Positions 34,501 to 43,288 of a stretch of DNA of 64,000 nt are shown in pieces; position 1 is the first letter of the stretch; every line of letters begins with the position of its first letter. The translations under genes and the position numbers were made by a program. The DNA lies in contig UQCM01000008.1 in NCBI GenBank assembly GCA_900539525.1, positions 7,981-71,980 on the forward strand, given 5' to 3'. Source of the stretch: an uncultured Blautia sp. Its GTDB lineage: Bacteria > Bacillota > Clostridia > Lachnospirales > Lachnospiraceae. The notes below the pieces were generated by a model, which ran no database searches, was not told the DNA's origin, and saw only the letters and a list, made by a program, of their open reading frames with translations.

Positions 34501-36053
34501 TCCGTAATACACCCGTTTTCCACTTTCACGGCTCCGATTTCAATGATCTTATTTACACTTGGACTGAATCCCGTCGTTTCCAGGTCAAACACTACATACG
34601 AATCCTCCAGGCTCTGGCTGCGGGAATGAACGACGATATCTTTCAGGTCATCCACCAGATACGCCTCCACTCCATAGATCACCTTAAAGTCACTGTCCGG
34701 GGGAACGGCATGATTGGCATCCGGGAAGGACTGGACAACACCGTGGTCGGTGATCGCGATCGCCTTATGCCCCCATGCCATCGCACGCTTCACGATATCC
34801 TTTACATCGGAAACACCGTCCATATCGCTCATCTTCGTGTGGCAGTGAAGCTCCACCCGCTTCTCCGGACTGTTATCCTGTCTGCCCTCACGGAAATCCG
34901 GGATCTTCCTGATTCCCACTACAGAACCGATGGTAAGCTGCCCGTCAAAACGGTCGATCGTCGTCACACCCTTCATCTTCACAAAGGCGCCCTTCTTCAC
35001 ACCCTCCAGGATCTCTGCTACCTGATCATTTCTGGCAAACATTTTCACAACGATGGTATCCGTAAAGTCTGTTATTTCTATAATAATGATCGTTTTCTCG
35101 TTGCGGATCTCTCTCGTTTCCAGTGACTGGATCTGCCCGCGGATCACGACCTCACCCATCTCGCCCTGAATCTGATCGATCGATATCGCATCCTCTTCAA
35201 AGTCACGCCCGTAGACCACATCCGGATGATCCGAACGCCGGACACTGCGGTAGCCGTCTCCACCGGCATAACCGCCGCGTTTCTTCTGGAAACCTTCTTT
35301 TTTCGTATTCTCAGGGTTCCCGGATGATGCCTTCTTTTTCTCCTCCGGCTTCTTCGCGGCTTTCTCCTGCTTTTCTTTCTTTCCGGACTCTTTCGCCTCT
35401 GCTGCGGAAGCTTTGCCTGTTTCTTCCACGGCTCCTCCCGGAATTTCCCCCGTAATCTCCTCAGTGGAACCGGAGGTCATCTTGCTTAAGACCGCCTGCA
35501 CCTCCTGCCTGATACGGATCTCACTGTTCTTTCTTGCCCTGCTTTCTTTCGGTTCCTTCATGTCCAGATGAATTTTAAAGGAAAGTCCGCAGCGCTCGCA
35601 GAAGATCTTTTCCAGGATACGGATCAGCTCTTCTGCCTTTCCCTCTGCGACTACCGTGCGCTCCACCGTCATATTCAGGCTGTCCTCACCGGTAAACTCA
35701 CATTCCGCCTGCCGGAACATATTGTACTCCAGGATACTGTATTCCTTCAGTTCCATCAGGATACTGTCCCTGTAAACAGGCATCAGCTTCTCAGCTGTAT
35801 ACTGCCTGGAGAGATGAAACTTCTCCAGCAGTTTAATCTCAATATTCGCACCCGGAAAGAACTGCTCCTTGATCGCCCGCTCCACGGCATAAATATATTT
35901 CTTGTGGATCAGCTTCTCACTGCTTATGTAGACACGCATTCTGTCTCTGACAGAAGTAACGGTTACTTTCGTAACCGTTACCTGTTCAAAAAGAGCCTGT
36001 GCCTGTCCGCTGATCTCCAGATTCGGAAATACTTCAAAAAATGCTTTTGCCAT
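31521..36053 (-). CDS. polC: DNA polymerase III alpha subunit, PolC type
   Basis: Main replicative polymerase of low-GC Gram-positives with built-in proofreading, 1510 aa. In order: N-terminal domain 1-190; a charged low-complexity linker about 195-285 (Lys/Glu/Ala rich) that explains the extra length over the usual 1430-1450; OB fold; PHP domain (ELHCHTKMSDMDG); DnaQ-like exonuclease (VFDLETTGF near 488); Zn cysteines CKEC and CPNC; palm with DIDLNFSGDYQ. The extreme C terminus has QLSLF, a sliding-clamp-binding motif. It follows ispG by 5 bp. Confidence 0.97.
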   Translation of the reverse strand: MAKAFFEVFPNLEISGQAQALFEQVTVTKVTVTSVRDRMRVYISSEKLIHKKYIYAVERAIKEQFFPGANIEIKLLEKFHLSRQYTAEKLMPVYRDSILMELKEYSILEYNMFRQAECEFTGEDSLNMTVERTVVAEGKAEELIRILEKIFCERCGLSFKIHLDMKEPKESRARKNSEIRIRQEVQAVLSKMTSGSTEEITGEIPGGAVEETGKASAAEAKESGKKEKQEKAAKKPEEKKKASSGNPENTKKEGFQKKRGGYAGGDGYRSVRRSDHPDVVYGRDFEEDAISIDQIQGEMGEVVIRGQIQSLETREIRNEKTIIIIEITDFTDTIVVKMFARNDQVAEILEGVKKGAFVKMKGVTTIDRFDGQLTIGSVVGIRKIPDFREGRQDNSPEKRVELHCHTKMSDMDGVSDVKDIVKRAMAWGHKAIAITDHGVVQSFPDANHAVPPDSDFKVIYGVEAYLVDDLKDIVVHSRSQSLEDSYVVFDLETTGFSPSVNKIIEIGAVKVENGCITDRFSTFVNPEVPIPFRIEELTGINDEMVLDAPVIEKILPEFLTFCEGAVMVAHNAAFDMSFIEENCRRLGLEREFTSVDTVALARVLLPQLGRFKLDTVAKALHISLENHHRAVDDAGCTAEIFVKFVEMLKERDAVNLDDVNELGRNSKDQVKKLPSHHAIILAKNDTGRVNLYRLVSLSHMDYYHRRPLIPKSVFLENREGLLIGSACEAGELYQAILDGRSEQEIARLVNFYDYLEIQPLGNNEFMIQSERIENVTSREDLMGINKKIVKLGEQFKKPVVATCDVHFLNPEDEVYRRIIMAGKGFTDADDQAPLFLRTTEEMLAEFSYLGSEKAEEVVITNTNKIADMCEKISPVRPDKCPPVIPDSDKTLRTICYNRAHEIYGDELPDVVVERLERELNSIISNGFAVMYIIAQKLVWKSNEDGYLVGSRGSVGSSFVATMAGITEVNPLSPHYYCKECHYSEFDSEEVKAYTGGAGCDMPDKICPNCGAMLIKEGFDIPFETFLGFKGNKEPDIDLNFSGDYQGNAHRYTEVIFGKGQTFRAGTIGTLADKTAFGYVKNYFEERGQRKRVCEINRIVQGCVGVRRTTGQHPGGIIVLPLGEEIYSFTPVQHPANDQTTDIITTHFDYHSIDHNLLKLDILGHDDPTMIRMLEDLTGLDAQKIPLDDQEVMSLFTSTRALGITPEQIGGCPLGALGIPEFGTEFVIQMLVDTKPKTFSDLVRISGLSHGTDVWLGNAQTLIQEGKATISTAICTRDDIMTYLIHMGLDSEESFTIMESVRKGKGLKPQWEEEMAKHGVPDWYVWSCKKIKYMFPKAHAAAYVMMAYRIAYCKVFYPLAYYAAYFSIRASAFSYELMCQGPEKLEYYMKLYQSKGDAMTNKEQDTVKDMKIVREMYARGFSFTPIDIYRAEASRFQIIDGKLMPSLSSIDGMGDKAAEAVVEAAKNGPFLSKDDFRSRTKVSKTVIDLMGDLGLLGDLPESNQLSLFDFA

Positions 36054-36058
36054 TTCAA

Positions 36059-37120
36059 TTACCTGTTTTCGTCAAATTTCAGGATCTCTTCCCGGAGTGC
36101 CGAAAGCAGCTGGTCTTCCGGCACTTTCCGGATCACTTCGCCTTTGCGGATCAGCAGGCCCTCGCCTTTTCCGCCGGCGATCCCAAGGTCTGCCTCCTTT
36201 GCCTCTCCCGGTCCGTTTACCACACAGCCCATCACGGCTACTTTCAGGTTCTTCGGAATATCCTCCACCATGTTTTCCACCTGGTTGGCAAGGCCGATCA
36301 GGTCGATCTGCGTCCGTCCGCAGGTCGGACAGGAAACCACCTCGATGCCGCCCTTTCGAAGTCCCAGGGTGCGAAGGATCAGCTTTGCAGACTTGATCTC
36401 CTCTAACGGGTCACCGGTAAGCGACACCCGGATCGTATCTCCGATTCCCTGCGACAGGATGATGCCAAGGCCCACGGCAGATTTGATATTTCCCGACAGA
36501 AGTGTGCCGGATTCCGTGATTCCCACATGCAGCGGATAATCTGTCTTTTCCGCGATCATCTCATGGGCTCTGGCACACATCATCACATCCGAGGATTTGA
36601 TACTGATCACCAGATTCTCATAACCCATATCCTCGATCAGATGTACCTTGTCCAGAGCGCTTTCCACAATTCCCTCTGCCGTCACACCATGGTACTTTTC
36701 CACCAGCTCTTTCTCCAGAGATCCGCTGTTGACGCCTACCCGGATCGGGATATTCCTCTCCCTTGCCACATCCACCACGGCTTTCACTCTGTCACTGCTT
36801 CCGATATTCCCCGGATTGATCCGGATCTTATCCGCCCCGTTCTCCATCGCTGCGATCGCCAGCCGGTAATCAAAATGAATATCCGCCACCAGAGGAATAT
36901 GGATTTCCTTCCGGATCTCTCCCAGGGCTTTCGCCGCCTCCATGGTCGGCACGGCACAGCGGATGATATCGCAGCCTGCCGCCTCCAGACGCAGGATCTG
37001 CTCCACGGTCGCCTTTACATCTTCGGTCTTTGTGTTTGTCATGGACTGAATCAGCACCGGGTTCCCGCCGCCGATGACCCTGTTACCGATCTTTATTGCT
37101 TTTGTGTGTTCTCTGTACAT
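36059..37120 (-). CDS. ispG: 4-hydroxy-3-methylbut-2-enyl diphosphate synthase
   Basis: [4Fe-4S] enzyme of the MEP isoprenoid pathway (GcpE), 353 aa. The N-terminal TIM barrel holds GGGNPVLIQSMTNT and RINPGNIG. The C-terminal cluster domain has the three cysteine ligands in SCPTCGR and GCVVNGPGE and the conserved Glu after them. It runs into polC, as is common in Lachnospiraceae; the usual dxr-rseP genes are not upstream. Confidence 0.96.
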   Translation of the reverse strand: MYREHTKAIKIGNRVIGGGNPVLIQSMTNTKTEDVKATVEQILRLEAAGCDIIRCAVPTMEAAKALGEIRKEIHIPLVADIHFDYRLAIAAMENGADKIRINPGNIGSSDRVKAVVDVARERNIPIRVGVNSGSLEKELVEKYHGVTAEGIVESALDKVHLIEDMGYENLVISIKSSDVMMCARAHEMIAEKTDYPLHVGITESGTLLSGNIKSAVGLGIILSQGIGDTIRVSLTGDPLEEIKSAKLILRTLGLRKGGIEVVSCPTCGRTQIDLIGLANQVENMVEDIPKNLKVAVMGCVVNGPGEAKEADLGIAGGKGEGLLIRKGEVIRKVPEDQLLSALREEILKFDENR

Positions 37121-37266
37121 ATTTTTTCCTCCACTTTCATCCGGATATTCTGCTCTTCGTTCATTTTCATGATGCCTTCGTTACTGTTCTGAGAAGTCAT
37201 GTTTTCCCTATCATAACACCAGAAGCAGAAAAAAACAATGGCTGTAAAAAGTAACCATTTTAGCAT
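37093..37266 (-). CDS. Possible small single-pass membrane protein upstream of ispG
   Basis: 57 codons, MLKWLLFTAIVFFCFWCYD followed by a polar tail. GGGAGG is 5 nt before the ATG and the frame overlaps the ispG start by 28 bp. One transmembrane helix, no family recognised. It might only serve translational coupling, or be spurious. Its start codon coincides with the -35 of the divergent GH101 promoter. Confidence 0.4.
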   Translation of the reverse strand: MLKWLLFTAIVFFCFWCYDRENMTSQNSNEGIMKMNEEQNIRMKVEEKICTENTQKQ

Positions 37267-37294
37267 TGAAACCTCCCGCCGCTCATGAGATAAT
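37266..37294 (+). promoter_or_regulatory. Promoter of the GH101 gene
   Basis: TTGAAA (37266-37271), 17-bp spacer, GATAAT (37289-37294), 61 bp before the start codon. Confidence 0.65.
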
Positions 37295-37355
37295 GACACC
37301 TATAGGAAACAGGGAGATTATCTGCTGTTTTACTGCAAGGAAAGGAGTTAAACAC

Positions 37356-40300
37356 ATGAAAAAGAAAAAAGGAAAACGTCTTTTTTCATCGGTTCTGTCG
37401 GCGGCGATGATCCTGTCAGCGGTACCCGCACTTCCGCCCGTTCTTGCTGCGGAAGAGATTGTGGCTTTTACGGACCGGGTGAGCAAAGAAAGTGACGTCT
37501 TTACGTATCACAGAGACTTTTCAAAGGGTCTTGAGAATTTTGTAAAGGTTTCTTCGGACGGAACACTGGAGGCCGGCGAATCATCTGCCTCCATGTCGGG
37601 AAACGGGATTTTTATTGATCAGAATTCCGTATCTGTAAAAAACACAGAGGTGGAATTCACCTTCAATCCCAAAAATGTAAGCTGCGATTACGGTGTGATC
37701 CTGCGCTATGTAAGCCCTCAGGAATATCTCTACGTGGGTCCTGCCAGCCAGAATAACCAGCACTACACCAACTGGGGAGTCTACAACCAGAACGGAAAGG
37801 TTGCAGATATCAGTGATGCGGGCTTTATCCTGGATGGACGCACCACCCCCTATAAGATCAAAGTCCGTGCTGTGGAGAATGTGATCACCGTTTTCATCGA
37901 CAATGAAGTGATCTATTCCAAAGCGGTAAACAATATCACACAGAATGCCGGAAAGATCGGCTTTCGCACGACCCGGTACACCGGCATGGATGTTTACGAA
38001 TTTACCCAGCGGGACGCCCAGAAGCTGCAGGCTGCTGCCACAGCGGCAGAAACCGCCTCGATCTCCTCTGAGGCAATGACCGTCTCCATGGACGGAGATT
38101 TCCCTCGCGTGATTTCGTATACCCTGAAGAGCGGCTCTGTCGTCCCCGGTCAGGAAACACCACTTTACTATGTGGAGATCAATAACAGGATCTATGACAA
38201 TGCCCGCGTGACATCCAAAGCATCGTCAGATGGCATGATCTACCACATGGAGATTCCGGAGGAGAACTCTTCCGATATCCGATATGCTTTTGATGTCTCC
38301 TATACGGTAACGGGAAATGTCCTGGAAATGAAGCTATTACATATTCAGGATGAAAAGAATCCCATTTACACCATCAATTTTCCGGAGCAGAGCATGGTCT
38401 CCATGGCAAGCACTGCCCCGAACGCTCAGCTGAGGGTCAATAACTTTCAGGCAGAAACAAAATCGAACCTTTCCGCAAGAGCGGCGCAGGGCGGATTCTC
38501 CGAAACCTCTCTTGCTGTCTTAAGCTGTGACAATGCCGCTGCCGCTATAAGCGGAGAATCCTACAAAAACCGGAAAGAAATCGCCTATAAGACGACCGAC
38601 TGCGGAGATCATACCTCTACCGGACTGTGGCTGAACGAATTCACCTACCGGGGTGTGGACGGCGAGATCGAGATCCGGGAGCCCCGGGCGAGGGCTGCCG
38701 TTGTCGGCGACAGCAACAGTGATGGAAAGATCGACTATCAGGATGGAGCCATCGCGCTCCGTGATCTGTGCATGGAAAGAAAAACAGGTGCCGATGTGGT
38801 AACCTCCACCTGGCCTATGATCGCCATGAATGTAGGCTCAGAAGCCCAGTACCCGTTCCTCCGGATCCTGGATAATATCAAAAAAGTCAGTCTGGCAACC
38901 GACGGTTTTGGCCAGAATGTAATCATCAAGGGCTATCAGTCGGAAGGACATGACGCCTCTCATCCGGATTTTGCCAATTACAATCAGAGAGCCGGAGGAC
39001 TGGAGGATTTCAACACGCTTTTGGACTGTTCAGAGGATTACAATGCCAAAGTAGGTATCCACATCAACCACACCGATGTCTATCCGGAGGCACCCCAGTA
39101 CGGCAAGCTGGCTTCCAGCCTCGGTGCCTGGTCCTGGTATGATTCCTCCGTGGGAACCATCCGCGAGAATGATGATCTGGACAAATCAGAAAACGGCCTT
39201 GACGGAAGGCTGGCAAAGCTCTTTGATACAGATACACAGAACCGGCTGGATACCGTCTATGTGGATGTGTTTTTCGGAACACGCTGGCCGATGTACAAGC
39301 TGGTTGACAATATCAACCGCCGGAATATAGTGCTGGGAACGGAATACGTCGATGAAATGGTATCCTACAGCGCATTTGCCCATCATATTGGTTCGGATTT
39401 CGGCGGTGCAGGCAATCTGGTACGGTTTGTAAATCACAATCAGGCGGATATCTTCACCAGCCACCAGCTCTTCCGCGGAGCAGACAGCCGGAACAATGAG
39501 CAGATCGGTATCAACGGATGGCAGGGAGCAAAGAACCTGAATACGGCACTGACTGCTTTTTACACAAAGATCCTCCCGAACAAATATCTGGCGAATTTCC
39601 CGGTCATGCAGTATGAAAATGATACAAAGGCTGTACTGGGTACCGGCGGTGAAGTGGTCACACAGATGGTAAACGGTGTGAATGTCATCACAAAGGATGG
39701 TAAGAAGATAGCCGAGGGAAATCTGATGTTTATCCCGTGGAATCCGAAGGCCGAGGAGAAAATCTATCACTACAATCCATCCGGCGGCACTTCCACCTGG
39801 GATCTTCCGGATTCCTGGGGTACTGTCAGCAGCGTGAAGCTCTACCGTCTCTCCGATAAAGGAAAGACTCTTGCCGATACCCTTACCGTGTCGGGCGGAA
39901 AGGTGACCATCCAGGCGGAAGCCGGGACCGGCTATGTGCTTTATCCCGGCCAGACGACACCGGATATGACTTCCGCAGATACCATGGAATGGTCCACCGG
40001 TTCTCCGGTAAAGGATATGGGATTTGATTCCCAGAGCTTCCGCTACTGGAAGAAGGATGTGGCTGCTGACCATATCGTGATCGAGAACAATGCCCTCGGC
40101 AACAGCCATCTGTACATTAAAGGAACAAAGGCAGGTGAAGTCAGCCAGGAAATCACCGGTCTGATCCCCGGCCAGTCCTACAGCGCATCCGTCTGGGCGA
40201 TCACCGATGACGGAAGAAAGGCTTCCATTAAAGTGGACAACGCAGGTACGGTTCTGGAAAACTATATGACACGTTCCAATGTCACTTACGGCTATCACCA

Positions 40301-43157
40301 TAACGACAAATACCAGACGAATGCACAGAGAATGTCCGTCCGTTTTACTGCGGTGTCCGATACTGCAACGCTGACGCTTGCTGCAGAACCCGGCAGCAGT
40401 GCATCCTCCGTTGTGGATTTTGACGATGTGCGCGTGATGAAATGCGGCTTGACAGATCCCGGAAAACATACGTATTTTGAAGACTTCGAAAACGTGGATC
40501 AGGGGCTCGGTATCTTCGTATCTACAGAATCCGACCAGTCTCATCTGGCACAGAGAAATCCGGTGAATCCGGAATACACCCCGGATGTGATCTCGGGAAC
40601 CTACTCTCTGAAGGTCAGAGCGGGCGATTATATGCGTACGATCCCTTCTACGGTACGTTTTCTGCCTGAAACAGAGTATACCGTAAGACTCGAGTATAAA
40701 GCAGGCACCGCAAACGCTTTCACACTCGGCATCAGATCCGATAAGGCTTCCGAAGCCGGAGACACGGAACATGCTGTCCTTGCCACTGCTGCTTCCACCC
40801 TTGGAAATATGGCAAAGGGAACTCTGGAAGTAAAGTTTACTACCGGGGCATATGATGACTATTATCTTGACATCACCAGAAATGCCGGCACCGAATACAG
40901 CATCGACAATGTTTCCATCGATGGCACAAAGCCCATGAATGCGACGACCCTCGGAGAATTGATCGCTGATGCAAATGCTTTAAAGGAAAGCGATTACACA
41001 CCGGATTCCTGGAAGGCGATCCGCGAGGCAGTTACACAGGCAGAAGCACTGCTGCGTCAGGAGAACCCTGACCAGGAGGATATCATAACTGTCTACCGGG
41101 CTTTGGATGCCGCTCTGTATGAAGCTGTAAAATATGCAGACAGGGAGCAGAAAGATCTGCTCGCTGCACAGGTAAACGCTCTGAAGGCGCTGCCTTCCGG
41201 CGACTACATCGCTGATTTCAAATGGCTGACTCTTCAGTACAGCCTGAAAGATGCAGAAACACTTTTAAAGGATGCCAAAGCAACCGCTCCTCAGATCGAA
41301 GAGATGCTCATCACTCTGGAAAGCGTCCGTCTGGAATTGCAGCCGGTCGTAGACCGCAGAGCGTTTCTGAATGTGCTCGCAAAGGCCGGTGCGGTTGACA
41401 GGAATACCGTGGTCGACGGCCAGGAGCTTCAGACGTTCCTTTCCGCACTGGAAGAAGCTTCCGCCCTCAACAGCAAGGCCGGTGTCACCGCACAGGAGAT
41501 TTCCTCTGCATGTGCCAAACTGACAGCTGCCTATGAAGCCATTGTGCTCAAGGATACCCCTCTTGGTTCTATGATCTTCGATGTGCTGGAGAATCTTAGG
41601 GCTGAAAGAGAATACTTTACCGATGAGAACTGGACAGCTCTGCAGGAAGCAAAGAATCAGCTGGAAGCTCTGCGCACATCCTCCGGGGTTTCTGTCAGCG
41701 CATACTTTGCGATCCTGGAAAAACTGAATGCTGCCCTTGCCGGCCGACAGAATACTCCGGTACTCACGGACAGCCTGAAGCTGGATCCAGGAAGTTTTAC
41801 CGTAACCTGTGACAATGAGAATCCGCTGGCCGGCAGCGAAGGCCCTGTTTCGCTGGCCTTTGACAATGACCCGGATACCTTCTGGCACAGCAATTACACC
41901 CCGGCTCCCCAGGCCCTTCCTGCAACCATCGACATTGACCTTGGAAGTCCCTGTGAGATCAACCGGTTCTCTTATCTGTGCCGTTCAGGCGGCGGAAGAA
42001 ACGGAATGGTTACCGATTATGATCTTTACTATATGAACGCCGCATCCGGTCAATGGGTTCCTCTGGTGGAAGGCGGTTCCTTTAACAATGATCTTACCGT
42101 CGAGAAGGTATCCTTCAAACCGGTACAGACACAAAAGGTGCGGTTTGTCGTAAAGGAGGGTGTGGGCGGCTTCGGAAGTGCGGCTGAGCTTTCTGTTTAC
42201 AAAAAGATCACCGATATGAATGCGCTGCAGCTTGCGATTTCAGATTTCGATGCTCTGGACCGGGATCTGTATACTCCTGAAAGCCTGGCCGAACTGGAAA
42301 AACAAATCCAGAGAGCCAGAATGCAGATCACAGATGTGAATACCTCTCAGGAAGCAGCTGATCTTCTTCTCCGTCTGATCGAGAGGGCAGAGGATGCCCT
42401 GGTTCCCGTTCCGACACAAACGGATCTGAGGATTCTGCAGGCCTGTATCCGGGATGCTGATACACTGCCCTTAAAGGATTACAAAAATACGGAAGCATTT
42501 GCAAAGGCTCTGACCACTGCGAAAGCAGTTCTGGCCAGTCCTTCCTCGCAGAAGGATGCCCGGGATGCGGCACTGACACTGTATGCAGCTCAGAAAGCAC
42601 TGGTAAAGGCTGATACATCACAGCCTGATAAGCCATCCGCTCTTCTGGATCTGTCGAAGGCCGTGATCTCTCCGATCCCGGATATGGCTTATACCGGAAA
42701 AGCGATCACACCACAGCCGCGTGTGTCTCTGAATGGAAAGGCACTGACAAATGGCACGGACTATGTCCTTACTTTCCTTAACAATACCAATCCCGGAAAA
42801 GCATCTGTCCGTATCACCGGCAAAGGCAGTTATACGGGAAGCTGTACTGCTTTCTTCCGTATCGTCCCGAAAAAGGCAGTTCTGTCAAAGGCTCTGAAAT
42901 ATAAGACAAAGGCCCTGAAGCTGAGCTGGAAGAGGGATAAAAAGTCAGACGGCTATCAGATCTTCTGCTCCACCAGCAGAAAGTTCAGCGGAAAGGTGAA
43001 AAAGATCTCTGTAACAAAGAACAAGACAACCTCAAGCATCATCCGGAGCCTGAAGAGCAAAAAGACGTATTACGTGCGTATCCGTTCCTATAAGACCATC
43101 GACGGTAAAAAGGCATACGGGGCATTCAGTAAGACGAAAAAAGTAAAGGTGAAATAA
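37356..43157 (+). CDS. Secreted GH101 endo-alpha-N-acetylgalactosaminidase
   Basis: A 1933-residue exported enzyme of the family that releases the core-1 disaccharide (Gal-GalNAc) from mucin Ser/Thr. Signal peptide 1-32. N-terminal beta-sandwich 35-230. The GH101 catalytic region spans about 250-900 (KGYQSEGHDASHPDFANYNQ, GIHINHTDVYPEA). D637 in VYVDVFFG is the likely nucleophile and E663 in LGTEYVDE the likely acid/base. An EF-hand-like GDSNSDGKIDYQDG precedes it. Then carbohydrate-binding-like regions, FIVAR repeats near 1195, 1406 and 1687, an F5/8 type C (CBM32-like) module about 1470-1620, and a C-terminal Fn3-like domain. No sortase signal. AAAGGAG 8 nt before this ATG rules out the upstream frame extension. 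Confidence 0.93.
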   Translation: MKKKKGKRLFSSVLSAAMILSAVPALPPVLAAEEIVAFTDRVSKESDVFTYHRDFSKGLENFVKVSSDGTLEAGESSASMSGNGIFIDQNSVSVKNTEVEFTFNPKNVSCDYGVILRYVSPQEYLYVGPASQNNQHYTNWGVYNQNGKVADISDAGFILDGRTTPYKIKVRAVENVITVFIDNEVIYSKAVNNITQNAGKIGFRTTRYTGMDVYEFTQRDAQKLQAAATAAETASISSEAMTVSMDGDFPRVISYTLKSGSVVPGQETPLYYVEINNRIYDNARVTSKASSDGMIYHMEIPEENSSDIRYAFDVSYTVTGNVLEMKLLHIQDEKNPIYTINFPEQSMVSMASTAPNAQLRVNNFQAETKSNLSARAAQGGFSETSLAVLSCDNAAAAISGESYKNRKEIAYKTTDCGDHTSTGLWLNEFTYRGVDGEIEIREPRARAAVVGDSNSDGKIDYQDGAIALRDLCMERKTGADVVTSTWPMIAMNVGSEAQYPFLRILDNIKKVSLATDGFGQNVIIKGYQSEGHDASHPDFANYNQRAGGLEDFNTLLDCSEDYNAKVGIHINHTDVYPEAPQYGKLASSLGAWSWYDSSVGTIRENDDLDKSENGLDGRLAKLFDTDTQNRLDTVYVDVFFGTRWPMYKLVDNINRRNIVLGTEYVDEMVSYSAFAHHIGSDFGGAGNLVRFVNHNQADIFTSHQLFRGADSRNNEQIGINGWQGAKNLNTALTAFYTKILPNKYLANFPVMQYENDTKAVLGTGGEVVTQMVNGVNVITKDGKKIAEGNLMFIPWNPKAEEKIYHYNPSGGTSTWDLPDSWGTVSSVKLYRLSDKGKTLADTLTVSGGKVTIQAEAGTGYVLYPGQTTPDMTSADTMEWSTGSPVKDMGFDSQSFRYWKKDVAADHIVIENNALGNSHLYIKGTKAGEVSQEITGLIPGQSYSASVWAITDDGRKASIKVDNAGTVLENYMTRSNVTYGYHHNDKYQTNAQRMSVRFTAVSDTATLTLAAEPGSSASSVVDFDDVRVMKCGLTDPGKHTYFEDFENVDQGLGIFVSTESDQSHLAQRNPVNPEYTPDVISGTYSLKVRAGDYMRTIPSTVRFLPETEYTVRLEYKAGTANAFTLGIRSDKASEAGDTEHAVLATAASTLGNMAKGTLEVKFTTGAYDDYYLDITRNAGTEYSIDNVSIDGTKPMNATTLGELIADANALKESDYTPDSWKAIREAVTQAEALLRQENPDQEDIITVYRALDAALYEAVKYADREQKDLLAAQVNALKALPSGDYIADFKWLTLQYSLKDAETLLKDAKATAPQIEEMLITLESVRLELQPVVDRRAFLNVLAKAGAVDRNTVVDGQELQTFLSALEEASALNSKAGVTAQEISSACAKLTAAYEAIVLKDTPLGSMIFDVLENLRAEREYFTDENWTALQEAKNQLEALRTSSGVSVSAYFAILEKLNAALAGRQNTPVLTDSLKLDPGSFTVTCDNENPLAGSEGPVSLAFDNDPDTFWHSNYTPAPQALPATIDIDLGSPCEINRFSYLCRSGGGRNGMVTDYDLYYMNAASGQWVPLVEGGSFNNDLTVEKVSFKPVQTQKVRFVVKEGVGGFGSAAELSVYKKITDMNALQLAISDFDALDRDLYTPESLAELEKQIQRARMQITDVNTSQEAADLLLRLIERAEDALVPVPTQTDLRILQACIRDADTLPLKDYKNTEAFAKALTTAKAVLASPSSQKDARDAALTLYAAQKALVKADTSQPDKPSALLDLSKAVISPIPDMAYTGKAITPQPRVSLNGKALTNGTDYVLTFLNNTNPGKASVRITGKGSYTGSCTAFFRIVPKKAVLSKALKYKTKALKLSWKRDKKSDGYQIFCSTSRKFSGKVKKISVTKNKTTSSIIRSLKSKKTYYVRIRSYKTIDGKKAYGAFSKTKKVKVK

Positions 43158-43222
43158 AAGAAAAGCCTCGTAGAGGCGGTTTTGCGAATGGACTCTGAAA
43201 TCCGTTGGGGTTTCCTGTAGAG

Positions 43223-43259
43223 AGAAAATGCCAGAGCATATTATGCCCTGGCATTTTCT
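43223..43259. terminator. Bidirectional terminator between GH101 and ilvE
   Basis: AGAAAATGCCAG and CTGGCATTTTCT arms with T/A runs on either side. A fragment of family 2 repeat (AGCCTCGTAGAGGCGGTTTT) precedes it at 43165. Confidence 0.85.
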
Positions 43260-43288
43260 ATAAAAACATTCCGACAAAGGAGCCTGAT

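Noticed and set aside
39186..40772. A 528-codon open frame antisense to the GH101 gene
   Set aside because: It has no ribosome site or recognisable domain, and the plus-strand frame encodes the conserved GH101 catalytic domain; the open antisense frame is a by-product of codon use.
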